A stretch of 56,862 nucleotides of DNA, taken from Bradyrhizobium sp. LTSP885 (GTDB lineage: Bacteria > Pseudomonadota > Alphaproteobacteria > Rhizobiales > Xanthobacteraceae). The DNA is taken from the NCBI RefSeq assembly GCF_000938305.1, contig NZ_JYMT01000014.1, positions 1 through 56,862 of the forward strand, written 5' to 3'. The notes under the pieces were generated by a model. That model worked only from the letters and a program-made list of their open reading frames with translations, was not told where the DNA came from and ran no database searches. How positions within the stretch are numbered: the first letter of the stretch is position 1; the number at the start of each line of letters is the position of its first letter. Shown here piece by piece: positions 34,743 through 43,569 of this stretch. A program made the position numbers and the translations under genes.

Positions 34743-35702
34743 ATGAATTTGCGCCTGGGCTTGCTTGTTGCCCTGTTGCTCTCCGGCCTCGCCACGCTGC
34801 CCGCCGCTGCCGACGATTTCCCGCAGCGGCCGATCAAGATCATCGTGCCCTTCCCGCCCGGCGCCGGTCCCGACAACGTCGCGCGGCTGGTCGCCCAGCA
34901 TCTGCAGGACGCGTTCGGCCAGACCGTGGTGGTCGAGAACCGCGCCGGCGCACTCGGCAGCATCGGCGCCCTGGAAGTCGCGCGCAGCGCGCCCGACGGC
35001 TACACGCTGCTGATGGGCACCAACACCACGCAGGCCAGCAACGTCGCGACGTTCAAGAAGCTGCCCTATGACCCGGTGAAGGATTTCGCGCCGGTCATCC
35101 GCACTACCACGACGGCGATGGTGCTGCTGGTCAACCCGGCATCTACCGCCAAGGACCTGCCGCAGTTCCTCGATTACGCCAAGGCGCATCCCAACCTGAC
35201 CGCGGGTTACGGTTCGGGCGCGTCGCAGATCTCGGTCGCACAATTGCAGTCGCGCGGCGGGGTATCGTTGGTCGCCGCATCCTATCGCGGCGTGCCGCAG
35301 GCGATGACCGACGTGATGGCCGGCGTCATCGACCTGACCTTCGGTGACTTCTCGGTCGCGATCCCGCAGATTCAGGGCGGCACGCTGCGCGGCATCGGCG
35401 TGACCTCGGCGACCCGCAATGAGCTCCTCCCCAACCTGCCGGCGCTGTCGGAAGCGCTGCCCGGCTTCGAGGCCACAATCTGGTACGGGCTGTTTGCGCC
35501 GGCCGGCACGCCGGAACCGATCGTCAACAAGATCTATGCCGAGTGCGCGAAATACCTCTCGATGCCGAAGACCCGCGCGACGTTTGCCGACGTCGGGGTG
35601 ATCGTGGCACCGCTGGCACCGGCCGAGTTCGGCGCCTTCGTCAAGAGCGAGGTCATGCGCTGGTCGGCGGAGGTGAAGGCGGCCGGCATTGAGCCGCAGT
35701 AA
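34743..35702 (+). CDS. Bug/TctC-family periplasmic binding protein
   Basis: A 319-residue extracytoplasmic solute receptor. The signal peptide MNLRLGLLVALLLSGLATLPAAA is followed by family motifs DFPQRPIKIIVPFPPGAGPDNVAR and VENRAGALGSIG. GGGAGGGATCGGG precedes ATG. Such proteins bind carboxylates for tripartite tricarboxylate transporters or act as sensors. No TctA or TctB gene is nearby, so its membrane partner is elsewhere. As first gene of the plus arm it points to a carboxylate substrate for the cluster. Confidence 0.92.
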   Translation: MNLRLGLLVALLLSGLATLPAAADDFPQRPIKIIVPFPPGAGPDNVARLVAQHLQDAFGQTVVVENRAGALGSIGALEVARSAPDGYTLLMGTNTTQASNVATFKKLPYDPVKDFAPVIRTTTTAMVLLVNPASTAKDLPQFLDYAKAHPNLTAGYGSGASQISVAQLQSRGGVSLVAASYRGVPQAMTDVMAGVIDLTFGDFSVAIPQIQGGTLRGIGVTSATRNELLPNLPALSEALPGFEATIWYGLFAPAGTPEPIVNKIYAECAKYLSMPKTRATFADVGVIVAPLAPAEFGAFVKSEVMRWSAEVKAAGIEPQ

Positions 35703-35724
35703 CCGGGACTGGCGAGGCCGCGCC

Positions 35725-36612
35725 ATGGACCGCAAGACACCGATCGGAATGATTGGCCTGGGGTTGATGGGATCAGCGCTGTCCGCGCGCCTGGTTGACG
35801 CCGGAGTCGCGGTGATCGGCTTCGATATCGATGCGGCCAAGAACGACGCATTGAAAGCCAGCGGCACCGAATTCGCGGCTTTCGCGGCTGACGTCGCGGC
35901 GCGATGCCGCATCATCGTCGTCGCGGTGTATGACGGCGCCGAGGTCAAGGCGTTGCTGCCCGATATTGCGAACGCGAAGCCGCCGCCGCTGGTGATCTGC
36001 ACCACGACATGCGCGCCCGGCGAGATCGCGGCCATCGCCGAATTCGCCGCCCGGTCGCACCTCGCCTTTGTCGAGGCACCGATCTCTGGCACCAGCGTGG
36101 AAGCGCGCGCGGGAACCGCCACCGCACTGGTCGCGGGCGACGCAGACATCATCGCAACAGCTGCGGAGACGCTCGATATCCTGTGTCCGCAGCGGATCCA
36201 TGTCGGTGCGATCGGCAATGCCAGCCGCACCAAGCTTGCGATCAATTTGATCCTGCAGAACAACCGCGCCGCGCTGGCCGAGGGCATCGTCTTTGCGGAG
36301 AGCCTCGGCCTCGACGGCGCGAGCTTCCTTGCGACTGCACGACAGTCGGCGGCATATTCGGCCGTGATGGACAGCAAGGGCGAGAGGATGCTGGCGCGGG
36401 ATTTCTCGCCACAATCGCACATCGCGCAGACCCTGAAAGATGCCGAATTGATCCTGCGCGAGGCCAACCAACGTGGCTTGCCTTTGCCGATGACGGCGGC
36501 GCAGGCTGAGTTGCTGCGCGCGGCGATCGCGCTGGAAGGCCCGGACAGCGACAGCGCCGCCGTGATCGAGGCCATCCGTGCCAAGCGCGGCCAAAGCGGG
36601 GGACGTGGATGA
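35725..36612 (+). CDS. Beta-hydroxyacid dehydrogenase (3-hydroxyisobutyrate dehydrogenase family)
   Basis: A 295-residue NAD(P)-dependent dehydrogenase. The Rossmann motif GMIGLGLMGSALSARL is at residues 8-23. The substrate loop APISGTSVEARAGT and catalytic Lys in SRTKLAINLILQNN are present. ATG 35725 (MDRKTPIG) avoids a 12-residue extension that overlaps no ribosome site. It overlaps the next gene by 4 bases (ATGA). It probably oxidises a beta-hydroxy acid in the pathway encoded here. Confidence 0.92.
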   Translation: MDRKTPIGMIGLGLMGSALSARLVDAGVAVIGFDIDAAKNDALKASGTEFAAFAADVAARCRIIVVAVYDGAEVKALLPDIANAKPPPLVICTTTCAPGEIAAIAEFAARSHLAFVEAPISGTSVEARAGTATALVAGDADIIATAAETLDILCPQRIHVGAIGNASRTKLAINLILQNNRAALAEGIVFAESLGLDGASFLATARQSAAYSAVMDSKGERMLARDFSPQSHIAQTLKDAELILREANQRGLPLPMTAAQAELLRAAIALEGPDSDSAAVIEAIRAKRGQSGGRG

Positions 36613-37577
36613 TCAACTGTGCGATCGCAGGCCTCGGACGCTGGGGCCGCGCGCTGGTCGAGGCAGCGCGCCACGAACCACGGCTGAGGATCGCAAGCGC
36701 GGTGGAACCCGACATCGCGCACGCCGAGGATTTTTGCGCGGCGCATGGCCTCAGCCCCGCGACGTCCCTGGATGCCGTCCTCGCCGACGACGATATCGAC
36801 GCCGTGCTGCTGGCGACACCGCATTCGCTGCACAAGGCTCAGGTGATCGCGGCGGCCGCTGCCGGCAAGCAGGTATTCTGCGAGAAGCCGCTCGCGCTCG
36901 GGCGCGACGATGCAGCCGAGATGTTCGCGGCCTGCCGCAAGGCCGGCGTGGTGCTTGCGGTCGGGCACAATAGGCGATTCTGGCCCGCGATGCGGGCGCT
37001 GCGCGCGATCGTCGCAAGCGGCGAACTCGGCACCATCCTGCATGTCGAGGGCCACAACAGCAACGAGAACTCCCAGGGCATCACCCAGGGCTGGCGGCTG
37101 TCGCCCGAGGAATCGCCGGGCGGCGGGCTGACCGGCGCCGGCCTGCATGTGCTCGACGGCTTCGTCAGCCTGCTCGGTCCGGCGCGCCAGGTCTATGCCC
37201 GGTTGAATGCACGCGAGGCCGGCCCGCCGCCACTCGATACAGCAATACTCGCAATTGAATTTGTGAATGGCGTCAGTGCAACCCTTGCGACGGTGCGCGC
37301 AACACCGTTCTATTGGCGGGTGCATGTGTTCGGGACGAAGGGATCGGCTGAGGTGCTCGACGAGGTGACCATGGTGCTGCGCAAGTCCGGCGCGCTGCCC
37401 GCGACGACGCGCTATCCGGCACGCGACGCGCTCGCGGCGGAACTGTCGGCCTTTGCCGACGCGGTCGAGGGCAGACAGCCGTTCCCGGTGCCGGAAGCGG
37501 ACGTGTTGGCCACCTTGGCCGCCTTCGAGGCGGCGCTGCAGTCGATGCTGACAGGGTATCCGGTGGCATGCCAGTGA
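36609..37577 (+). CDS. Gfo/Idh/MocA-family oxidoreductase
   Basis: A 322-residue NAD(P)-dependent oxidoreductase. The N-terminal Rossmann fold starts INCAIAGLGRWGRALVEAA. The catalytic-Lys motif CEKPLALG and GHNRRFWPAMRALRAIV follow, then the C-terminal substrate domain with SPEESPGGGLTGAGLHVLDGF. It overlaps the upstream dehydrogenase gene and precedes the GntR gene by 6 bases. The substrate is probably a polyol, sugar acid or related hydroxy compound, which is uncertain. Confidence 0.92.
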   Translation: MINCAIAGLGRWGRALVEAARHEPRLRIASAVEPDIAHAEDFCAAHGLSPATSLDAVLADDDIDAVLLATPHSLHKAQVIAAAAAGKQVFCEKPLALGRDDAAEMFAACRKAGVVLAVGHNRRFWPAMRALRAIVASGELGTILHVEGHNSNENSQGITQGWRLSPEESPGGGLTGAGLHVLDGFVSLLGPARQVYARLNAREAGPPPLDTAILAIEFVNGVSATLATVRATPFYWRVHVFGTKGSAEVLDEVTMVLRKSGALPATTRYPARDALAAELSAFADAVEGRQPFPVPEADVLATLAAFEAALQSMLTGYPVACQ

Positions 37578-37583
37578 CCTCGC

Positions 37584-38339
37584 ATGGCTGATACTCCGGG
37601 CAAGGCCAGATCGTCCCGCTACCGCGACATCGCCGCCAGGCTGCAAAAGGACATCCGGCTCGGCACCTACGCGGTCGGTAATCTGCTGCCGACCGAAACC
37701 GAGCTGATGGCGAGCTACAAGGCGAGCCGCCAGACCGTGCGCGAGGCGCTGCGCATCCTGATCGAGCAGGGCCTGATCGTGCGCCGTGCCGGCCTCGGCT
37801 CGGTGGTGATCGCCGCCGAGCCGCCGGTGCTGTTCACCCACAGCGTCAAATCGCTCGGCGAGTGGCTGCGCTATTCCAACGAGACCTATCGCGACGTGGT
37901 GCAGAGTGGCGACATCGTCGCCGACCGCAAGCTCGCAGCGCACTTGAAATGCGAACCCGGCAAGAGCTGGTTCCTGATCGAGGCGGTCCGCCGCTCGGAT
38001 CAGTTCGCAGCACCGCTCGGCTGGACCGAGATCTACGTGCTGCGCAAATTCGCCGACGTCGTGAAGCGGAGCGACCACGGTCGCACCCCGGTACACGAGC
38101 AGATCACCAAGATGTACGGCCAGGTCACCGAGCACGCGCAGATGGAGATATTCGTGCGGGGCATGCCGGCGCCGATCGCGAAGGCGCTCGGTGTCAAGAC
38201 CGGCTCGCCGGCGTTGACCGTGGTGCGCCGCTACTACGGCCAGCGCGAGGAGCTGTTCGAGGTCACCATCACCACGCACCCCGAAGGGCGCTACACCTAT
38301 ACGATGGACATGCAGCGCTCGCAGCGCCCGCGGCTCTAA
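37584..38339 (+). CDS. GntR-family regulator, HutC/UTRA subgroup
   Basis: A 251-residue regulator. The winged helix-turn-helix (about 10-80) shows YRDIAARLQKDIRLGTYAVGNLLPTETELMASY and SRQTVREALRILIEQGLIVRR. A UTRA ligand-binding domain (about 95-245) follows, ending TITTHPEGRYTYTMDM. It is the last gene of the plus arm and probably represses the cluster through the 16-mers at 34632-34712 until a pathway compound binds. Its stop overlaps the stop of a small convergent ORF. Confidence 0.93.
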   Translation: MADTPGKARSSRYRDIAARLQKDIRLGTYAVGNLLPTETELMASYKASRQTVREALRILIEQGLIVRRAGLGSVVIAAEPPVLFTHSVKSLGEWLRYSNETYRDVVQSGDIVADRKLAAHLKCEPGKSWFLIEAVRRSDQFAAPLGWTEIYVLRKFADVVKRSDHGRTPVHEQITKMYGQVTEHAQMEIFVRGMPAPIAKALGVKTGSPALTVVRRYYGQREELFEVTITTHPEGRYTYTMDMQRSQRPRL

Positions 38340-38473
38340 TGCGCGCGAGCCAGATGCGTGTTGGCGGATGTATGCGCCATCTGCGGGGTGCCGGACACGC
38401 CCCAAATCGCGACCGCGATCAGCGCAGCCGCCCAGACGTAAGGCACAGCATTCGGCTTCTTCATTTCCAACAT
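38336..38473 (-). CDS. Small single-span membrane protein (45 residues)
   Basis: The minus-strand ORF starts ATG 38473 and encodes MLEMKKPNAVPYVWAAALIA followed by VAIWGV, a short positively charged N-terminus and one hydrophobic segment, then a polar tail ending THLARAH. GGGGTG precedes the start. Its TAG is embedded antisense in the last codons of the GntR gene. I recognise no family. The clean topology is the main support. Confidence 0.5.
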   Translation of the reverse strand: MLEMKKPNAVPYVWAAALIAVAIWGVSGTPQMAHTSANTHLARAH

Positions 38474-38929
38474 CACCCCAAGATGTGGCTAACCGGACGA
38501 CCCTCACGACCGGCATGGTCAGGGTGTCATCAGCCACGTGTCCTTCGCAAGATCGACTAAGGTTAGACCTTGTCGGTTTCAGGACGCCTTCGTGCGAATC
38601 CGGAAATGATTTCGTCGGAACCGGCTCTCTTAGCCAAATTGATGAGATCGCGGCGCCTGCGAATTTTTTGATCCTTTTGAGGCAGCACCGGGAGAATTTT
38701 TTGCCTAAATCTGAATCAGATGCACATCGATCATTCCCCAGAGCCGTTTCCGTTCCGATGAAATCGGAGCGGGGCTCTGGATTCCTGGTTTGACGAGTTT
38801 TCCGAGCGCGAACCGGTATCCACTTCGCTCGAAAACGTTCCGGCGGACCCACTGAATTCTTTTTGATTGTCGCCTCGAGTCCGGCCGTGCCAAGACGCGC
38901 TGTGACGGTTCGATGACAAGGTTTCCCCC
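38474..38929. other. Intergenic region with a dispersed repeat
   Basis: No convincing gene is visible. The stretch contains a TCCGATGAAATCGGA hairpin near 38753-38767 followed by the 49-bp repeat at 38789-38837. GGAACCGG...AAATTG near 38617 weakly resembles a general-stress (EcfG) promoter, but I do not assign it. Confidence 0.5.
38789..38837. repeat. 49-bp dispersed repeat, copy 1
   Basis: TTTGACGAGTTTTCCGAGCG through CGCTCGAAAACG matches 49571-49619 at most positions and has the same length. It can fold through GAGCG/CGCTC. Similar strings are common between genes in Bradyrhizobium-like genomes (recalled knowledge). Confidence 0.75.
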
Positions 38930-39103
38930 GTGACTGCCTCCCCTGCCAAACCGCGCGGCGCCCAGCGCCGCAGTTCCAAGGAATCACAGGAGCAGGTTGC
39001 GCGATCATTGGAACGGGAATTGAGCCTGTTGGCGGAAGAACGCCGGGAACGCGCGCTCCAACTTGGCCTTGATCTCGGGACCGGGACGAAGGCGCCCAAC
39101 TAG
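38930..39103 (+). CDS. Small basic helical protein (57 residues)
   Basis: GTG-initiated ORF encoding MTASPAKPRGAQRRSSKESQ and then a charged helix rich in Glu, Arg and Leu (SLERELSLLAEERRERALQ). AAGG lies about 9 bases upstream. No family is recognised. The amphipathic pattern and in-frame stop before the chemoreceptor gene make it plausible but not certain. Confidence 0.4.
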   Translation: MTASPAKPRGAQRRSSKESQEQVARSLERELSLLAEERRERALQLGLDLGTGTKAPN

Positions 39104-39350
39104 GGCCGTGGCCGTGACTCCGCCCGCGAATCAGATGCGCGGTTTCTAAGTCTTTGGTCGCAGACCGCGACTTCAACCTCCGTAGTTCTGCTGAATGACG
39201 CGACGGTTCGCAATGGCCGCCGCGCCTCTTGGCGTGCACCGATCGCGGCCTCGGGCTATCAGCATTAGGGTGGCTTTTATCAATTGCGGTTAAGCCTTTC
39301 GGAATCATCGGCGCCCGCTGCGGCTGCCGTGTTCCCGAAGAAGGCATCCC

Positions 39351-41030
39351 ATGCTCGGCAATCTGCGAATCTCGTCCAAGCTCATGATCATGGTCGGCGT
39401 GGCGGTGCTCGGCATCGTCGCGGTCGCTTGCGTCGGGTTGGCCACGCTGCGCAACAGCCTGCTCGAGGACCGCAAGGCCAAGCTGCAGGACGTCGTGCAG
39501 CTCGCCCGGCAAGCCGTCGACCTCAACTACCAGGCCTCGAAGGCCGCCGGGCTGTCCGACGCGGAAGCCTTCGAGCGCAGCCGGACGCTGTTGCGCACGC
39601 TGCGCTTCGGCATGGGCGATTATTTCTATGCATTCAGTTCGCAGGGCCTGGTGCAGTCGCATCCCAATCCCAAAGTCGAGGGCCAGAATCTCTACAACTC
39701 GCCTGACCCGGACGGCGTGCTGTTCACCAAGCGGCAGATCGAGCTCGCGGGCCAGGGCGGCGGCTTCGTGAATTACCGTTTCCAGAAGCCCGGCGGCACC
39801 GAACCGATGCCGAAGATCTCCTATGCGGTCGAGTTCAAGCCCTATGGCTGGACCATCGGCGGCGGCATCTATCTCGACGACATCGACGCAATCTTCTGGA
39901 CCCAGGCCGAGTGGATCGGCGCGCTGGTCGCCGGCGCCCTGCTGCTGGTGGTCGCGATGTGCCTCTTGCTCGGACGCAGTATCGTTCGACCGATCACCGG
40001 CATGACCGCGGCGATGCGCAAGATCGCCGCCGGCGATACCGCGACCGTGATCCCGGCGCAGGACCGCCGCGACGAAGTCGGCGCCATGGCGCAATCGGTC
40101 CAGGTGTTCAAGGACAGCATGATCGAGGCGGTGCGGCTGCGCGGCGAGCAGGACGCGATGAAGAAGCGCACTGAAGCCGACAAGCACGGCCTGCTCGGCC
40201 GGATGGCCGACGATTTCGAGAACGGCGTGCGTGCCTCGCTCGATGCGCTGGCGGGTGCAGCCGTCGAGCTGCGCACGACCTCCAGCAGCATGTCCGATGC
40301 GGCCGACACCGCAAGCCAGCAGGCCACCTCGGTGGCCGCGGTGGCGCAGCAAGCCTCCGCCAATGTGCAGACGGTAGCCGCGGCGACCGAGGAACTGTCG
40401 TCGTCGGTCTCCGAGATCGGCCGCCAGGTCGCGCAATCGACCGCGATCGCCCACAAGGCGGTCGAGGAGGCCAACCGCACCAACACCACGGTGCAGGGCC
40501 TGTCCGCCGCCGCGCAGAAGATCGGCGATGTGATCAATTTGATCAGCGACATCGCAAGCCAGACCAATTTGCTGGCGCTGAACGCCACGATCGAGGCCGC
40601 GCGCGCCGGCGAGGCCGGACGCGGCTTTGCCGTGGTGGCGAGCGAGGTGAAGTCGCTGGCGAGCCAGACCGCCAAGGCGACCGAGGAAATCTCGGCCCAG
40701 GTCGCGGCGATGCAGGAAGCCACTACCGAGGCGGTGCAGGCGATCGAGCATATCGGCGGCACGATCGGCGGCATCAACGAGATCACGGTCGCGATCGCGT
40801 CCGCCGTCGAGGAGCAGGGCTCGGCGACGCGGGAGATCGCGCGTAACGTCCAGGAAGCCGCACGCGGCACCAGCGAAGTGTCCGGTAATATCGGCATCGT
40901 CACCCGCGCCGCCGGCGAGACCGGCACCGCCGCCGGCCAGGTGCGGACCTCCGCGGAAGGGCTCAACGCGCAGGCCGCGATGCTGCGTGACAAGGTCGAC
41001 AGCTTCCTCGCCAAGATTCGCGCGGCGTGA
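39351..41030 (+). CDS. Methyl-accepting chemotaxis protein with Cache sensor
   Basis: A 559-residue chemoreceptor. Transmembrane segment 1 is at about 10-32. A single Cache_2-type periplasmic domain follows (about 35-185), with the typical [25 protein letters not shown] and [13 protein letters not shown]. Segment 2 is about 188-210 and HAMP about 210-265. The signalling domain shows the hairpin tip [33 protein letters not shown]. There is no CheR-tethering pentapeptide at the C-terminus. GAAGAAGG precedes ATG. The sensor class often binds small organic acids; the ligand here is unknown. Confidence 0.94.
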   Translation: MLGNLRISSKLMIMVGVAVLGIVAVACVGLATLRNSLLEDRKAKLQDVVQLARQAVDLNYQASKAAGLSDAEAFERSRTLLRTLRFGMGDYFYAFSSQGLVQSHPNPKVEGQNLYNSPDPDGVLFTKRQIELAGQGGGFVNYRFQKPGGTEPMPKISYAVEFKPYGWTIGGGIYLDDIDAIFWTQAEWIGALVAGALLLVVAMCLLLGRSIVRPITGMTAAMRKIAAGDTATVIPAQDRRDEVGAMAQSVQVFKDSMIEAVRLRGEQDAMKKRTEADKHGLLGRMADDFENGVRASLDALAGAAVELRTTSSSMSDAADTASQQATSVAAVAQQASANVQTVAAATEELSSSVSEIGRQVAQSTAIAHKAVEEANRTNTTVQGLSAAAQKIGDVINLISDIASQTNLLALNATIEAARAGEAGRGFAVVASEVKSLASQTAKATEEISAQVAAMQEATTEAVQAIEHIGGTIGGINEITVAIASAVEEQGSATREIARNVQEAARGTSEVSGNIGIVTRAAGETGTAAGQVRTSAEGLNAQAAMLRDKVDSFLAKIRAA

Positions 41031-41075
41031 GGCGGAATGCGCACGAATTGGCACGCGACGCGCCACACCCACAAT

Positions 41076-41198
41076 GTCGTCCCGGCGAAGGGCGGGACCC
41101 ATAACCACCGGGTTGCGTTGTTGAAGTGAGATGGGGCTCCAGCGTCGCAAGACAATTCGCATTTGTGGTTATGGGTCCCGGGTCAAGCCCGGGACGAC
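41076..41198. repeat. Two-hairpin (REPIN-like) repeat, copy 2
   Basis: A 123-bp element that begins GTCGTCCCGGCGAAGGGCGG and ends in the inverted arm GGGTCCCGGG...CCCGGGACGAC around an unpaired core of about 70 bases. It has the same length and outline as 43570-43692. Confidence 0.85.
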
Positions 41199-41327
41199 AG
41201 CGAATTTGTTGCGCGATTTGTGAGTCATACGTCCGCATTCTCGCGACATGATTTGCCCGAGCTTTGCATTTCGTTGCCCTCTTCTTGAGTAGAGGGCACT
41301 TCCTTCGATCATCTCGCCCGGGGCCAC

Positions 41328-41361
41328 CCCTCTCCCCACCCTCTCCCACAAGGGGAGAAGG
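41328..41361. repeat. CTCTCCCC/GGGGAGA palindromic repeat
   Basis: CCTCTCCCCACCCTCTCCC followed by ACAAGGGGAGAAGG forms a hairpin just downstream of the sigma-factor stop. It is a dispersed repeat type and a possible terminator. The rest of 41199-41382 shows no gene. Confidence 0.6.
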
Positions 41362-41382
41362 TGCCTGAGCTGCGTGCTCACC

Positions 41383-42687
41383 TCACTTATGCGTGCTCAC
41401 GTCGCGTGATACAGCGCGTGCGGCCACGGCCGCGCGACGCAGCAGCAGATCGCGCTCGCGCGTGTTGCCGGCAAGCGCGGCGGCGTCCTCGAATGCGGCG
41501 CGCGCTTCGTCAAAACGACTGAGTTTCTGCAGCAGATCGCCGCGCACGCTTGGCAGCAGATGATAGGATTTCAGCGCCGGCTCATCCGCGAGGCCGTCGA
41601 CGATCGCGAGCGCGGCCTGCGGGCCTTCTGCCATGCCGATTGCGACCGCGCGATTGAGCTCGATCACGGGCGAATGCACCAGCGCGGCAAGATCGCCATA
41701 GAGCGCAGCGATGCGCGGCCAGTCGGTCGCGTCAGCCGTCTCGGCGCCAGCGTGGCAGGCGACGATCGCGGCCTGCAGCGCGTAGAATCCACCGCCACCG
41801 CCGAGCTCACAGGCGCGCGCCAGCGCCAGTTGCCCGCGGCGGATCTGCAGGAGGTCCCACAGCGCGCGGTTCTGGTCCATCAGCAGGATCGGCTCGCCAT
41901 CGGCATCGGTGCGCGCCGCGATCCGCGAGCCGTTGAGCTCCATCAGCGCGAGCAGCCCGTGCGCCTCCGGCTCCTGCGATGCGATCGAGGTCAGCACCCG
42001 GCCCATCCGGAGCGCCTCGTTGCAGAGCTGCGGCCGCAGCCATTCGTCGCCGCGCGCCGCGGTATAGCCCTCGTTGAAGATGAGATAGACGACCTCGAGC
42101 ACCGAGGCGAGCCGCTCCGACAGCTCCTCGCCGCGCGGCGTCTCGTAGGCGAGGCCGGAGTCCGACAGCGTGCGCTTGGCGCGCACGATGCGCTGGGCGA
42201 TGGTCGCCTCGGCGACCAGGAATGCGCGGGCAATCTCCTCGGTGGTGAGGCCGCAGATCATCCGGAGCGCCAGCGCCGCGCGGGCCTCGCGCGACAGGCG
42301 CGGATGGCAGGCGGTGAAGATCAGCCGCAGCAATTCGTCGCCAATGTCGTCGTCGAGCGCGGAATCGAAATCGGGCATGGTCTGCTGCTCCTGCGCCAGA
42401 TCGTGCGCCAGCATGCCGTGCTTCTGGCTGAGCATGCGGTTGCGGCGCAAATGGTCGAGCGCGCGCCGCTTGGCGGTCGCCATCAGCCAGGCGCCCGGCT
42501 TGTCCGGCACGCCAGCGACCGGCCAGTGCTCCAGCGCCGCGATCAGGGCTTCCTGGGTCAGATCCTCGGCGAGCGGCACGTCGCGCAGCATCCGCGACAG
42601 GCTGGTGATCAGCCGCGGCTGCTCGATGCGCCAGACACCGAGGATGGTGCGCTGGACGTCGTCGTCCGTCACGGCCGCCACCGGCAT
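41383..42687 (-). CDS. ECF sigma factor with C-terminal TPR-like extension (ECF42 type)
   Basis: A 434-residue RNA polymerase sigma factor. Sigma region 2 (about 15-85) includes DVPLAEDLTQEALIAALEHWP and AWLMATAKRRALDHLRR. Region 4 (about 120-175) has LALRMICGLTTEEIARAFLVAEATIAQRIVRAKR. A helical extension of about 240 residues follows (VYLIFNEGYTA, ELNRAVAIGMAEGP), as in group ECF42, where the extension is needed for activity. No anti-sigma gene is near. Two DGPF genes directly upstream in the same operon are the classic ECF42 partners. Its promoter targets probably include this operon. Confidence 0.92.
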   Translation of the reverse strand: MPVAAVTDDDVQRTILGVWRIEQPRLITSLSRMLRDVPLAEDLTQEALIAALEHWPVAGVPDKPGAWLMATAKRRALDHLRRNRMLSQKHGMLAHDLAQEQQTMPDFDSALDDDIGDELLRLIFTACHPRLSREARAALALRMICGLTTEEIARAFLVAEATIAQRIVRAKRTLSDSGLAYETPRGEELSERLASVLEVVYLIFNEGYTAARGDEWLRPQLCNEALRMGRVLTSIASQEPEAHGLLALMELNGSRIAARTDADGEPILLMDQNRALWDLLQIRRGQLALARACELGGGGGFYALQAAIVACHAGAETADATDWPRIAALYGDLAALVHSPVIELNRAVAIGMAEGPQAALAIVDGLADEPALKSYHLLPSVRGDLLQKLSRFDEARAAFEDAAALAGNTRERDLLLRRAAVAARAVSRDVSTHK

Positions 42688-42703
42688 GCGGCGAATGCGC
42701 CGG

Positions 42704-43054
42704 TCAGGGGCCGATAAAAGGGCGAACCTCGCATGACAGGTCCCAATCCGGCTGGTGGTCGATATGGAGCTGCATGAACTCGACCGCGCGCGCCACCGCC
42801 TCCTCCTTGTCCTTCAGCTCGAAGACGGCGTAGCCGCCGACGACTTCCTTGGTTTCCAGGAACGGACCGTCGATGACACTGAGCTTGCCATCCTTGATCC
42901 GCACCTCGGCACCGGCGGTGCGCGGCAGCAACGCACCGGTGTCGAGCATGCGGCCGGCCTGGACCTCACGCTCGGCCATCTTCTGGATCGCCTCCCGCAA
43001 TGCAGGATTCGGCATCATCGGTTTCTCGGCCACCAGGACATACATGAAGCGCAT
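42704..43054 (-). CDS. DGPF / YciI-like protein 1
   Basis: A 116-residue ferredoxin-fold protein with the DGPF motif in VIDGPFLETKEVVGGYAVFEL, plus MRFMYVLVAEKPMMP at the start. GGGAGGACAG precedes ATG. It lies 16 bases before the sigma gene. Such proteins accompany ECF42 sigma factors; biochemical function is unknown. It is clearly a paralog of the next gene upstream. Confidence 0.92.
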   Translation of the reverse strand: MRFMYVLVAEKPMMPNPALREAIQKMAEREVQAGRMLDTGALLPRTAGAEVRIKDGKLSVIDGPFLETKEVVGGYAVFELKDKEEAVARAVEFMQLHIDHQPDWDLSCEVRPFIGP

Positions 43055-43070
43055 TATCTGTCCTCCCTTG

Positions 43071-43442
43071 CTATTCCGGAAACTGACCGGCGAAGCCGGC
43101 GAACGCGCGAACCTCGCAGGTGCCTACCCAGCCTGGCATGTGGTCCTTGTGGAGCTGCATGAACTCGACCGCGAGCGCCACCGCCTCTTCCTTGCTGCGC
43201 AGCTCGAAGATCGCGTAGCCGCCGATCACTTCCTTGGCCTCGACAAAGGGGCCGTCGACGACGCTGAGATTGCCGTCGGCAACGCGCACCTGCGCGCCGG
43301 TCGCGAGCGGCATCAGGCCTCCGGTATCGACCATGCGGCCGGCCTTGATCTCGCGGTCGGCGAGCTTGTGCATGGCCTCCAGCAGCGCCGGGGTCGGCTG
43401 CGCCGCCGGCTGCGGCGAGGTGACAATCGACATAAAACGCAT
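43071..43442 (-). CDS. DGPF / YciI-like protein 2
   Basis: A 123-residue paralog of the preceding protein, with VVDGPFVEAKEVIGGYAIFEL and the same C-terminal FMQLHKDHMPGW pattern. ATG 43442 begins MRFMSIVTS; the open frame continues upstream through a repeat element and is not coding. First gene of the three-gene operon with the sigma factor. Confidence 0.92.
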   Translation of the reverse strand: MRFMSIVTSPQPAAQPTPALLEAMHKLADREIKAGRMVDTGGLMPLATGAQVRVADGNLSVVDGPFVEAKEVIGGYAIFELRSKEEAVALAVEFMQLHKDHMPGWVGTCEVRAFAGFAGQFPE

Positions 43443-43569
43443 GAAAAGCTCCTGTTTGGGCGAGCTGCGGCGATCATAGCCGCAAAATCGGCTCGCTATG
43501 GGAGACGACGATCCGGGAATTGCCGGATCGACAGGCGCGAGGGGATTATTTAGGCGTCCCCTCCCCATC

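Noticed and set aside
38610..38640. EcfG-type general stress promoter (GGAAC with a TT about 17 bases later)
   Set aside because: The -10 half is poor and no gene starts at a sensible distance.
34155..41162. Stop-free minus-strand frame of more than 2300 codons continuing upstream of the PcaB-like gene
   Set aside because: It runs antisense through the CMD, Bug, dehydrogenase, oxidoreductase, GntR and chemoreceptor genes. The translation is a low-complexity mix of Arg, His, Asp and Leu with no domain. Such frames arise from third-position GC bias. Only 32793-34154 is coding.
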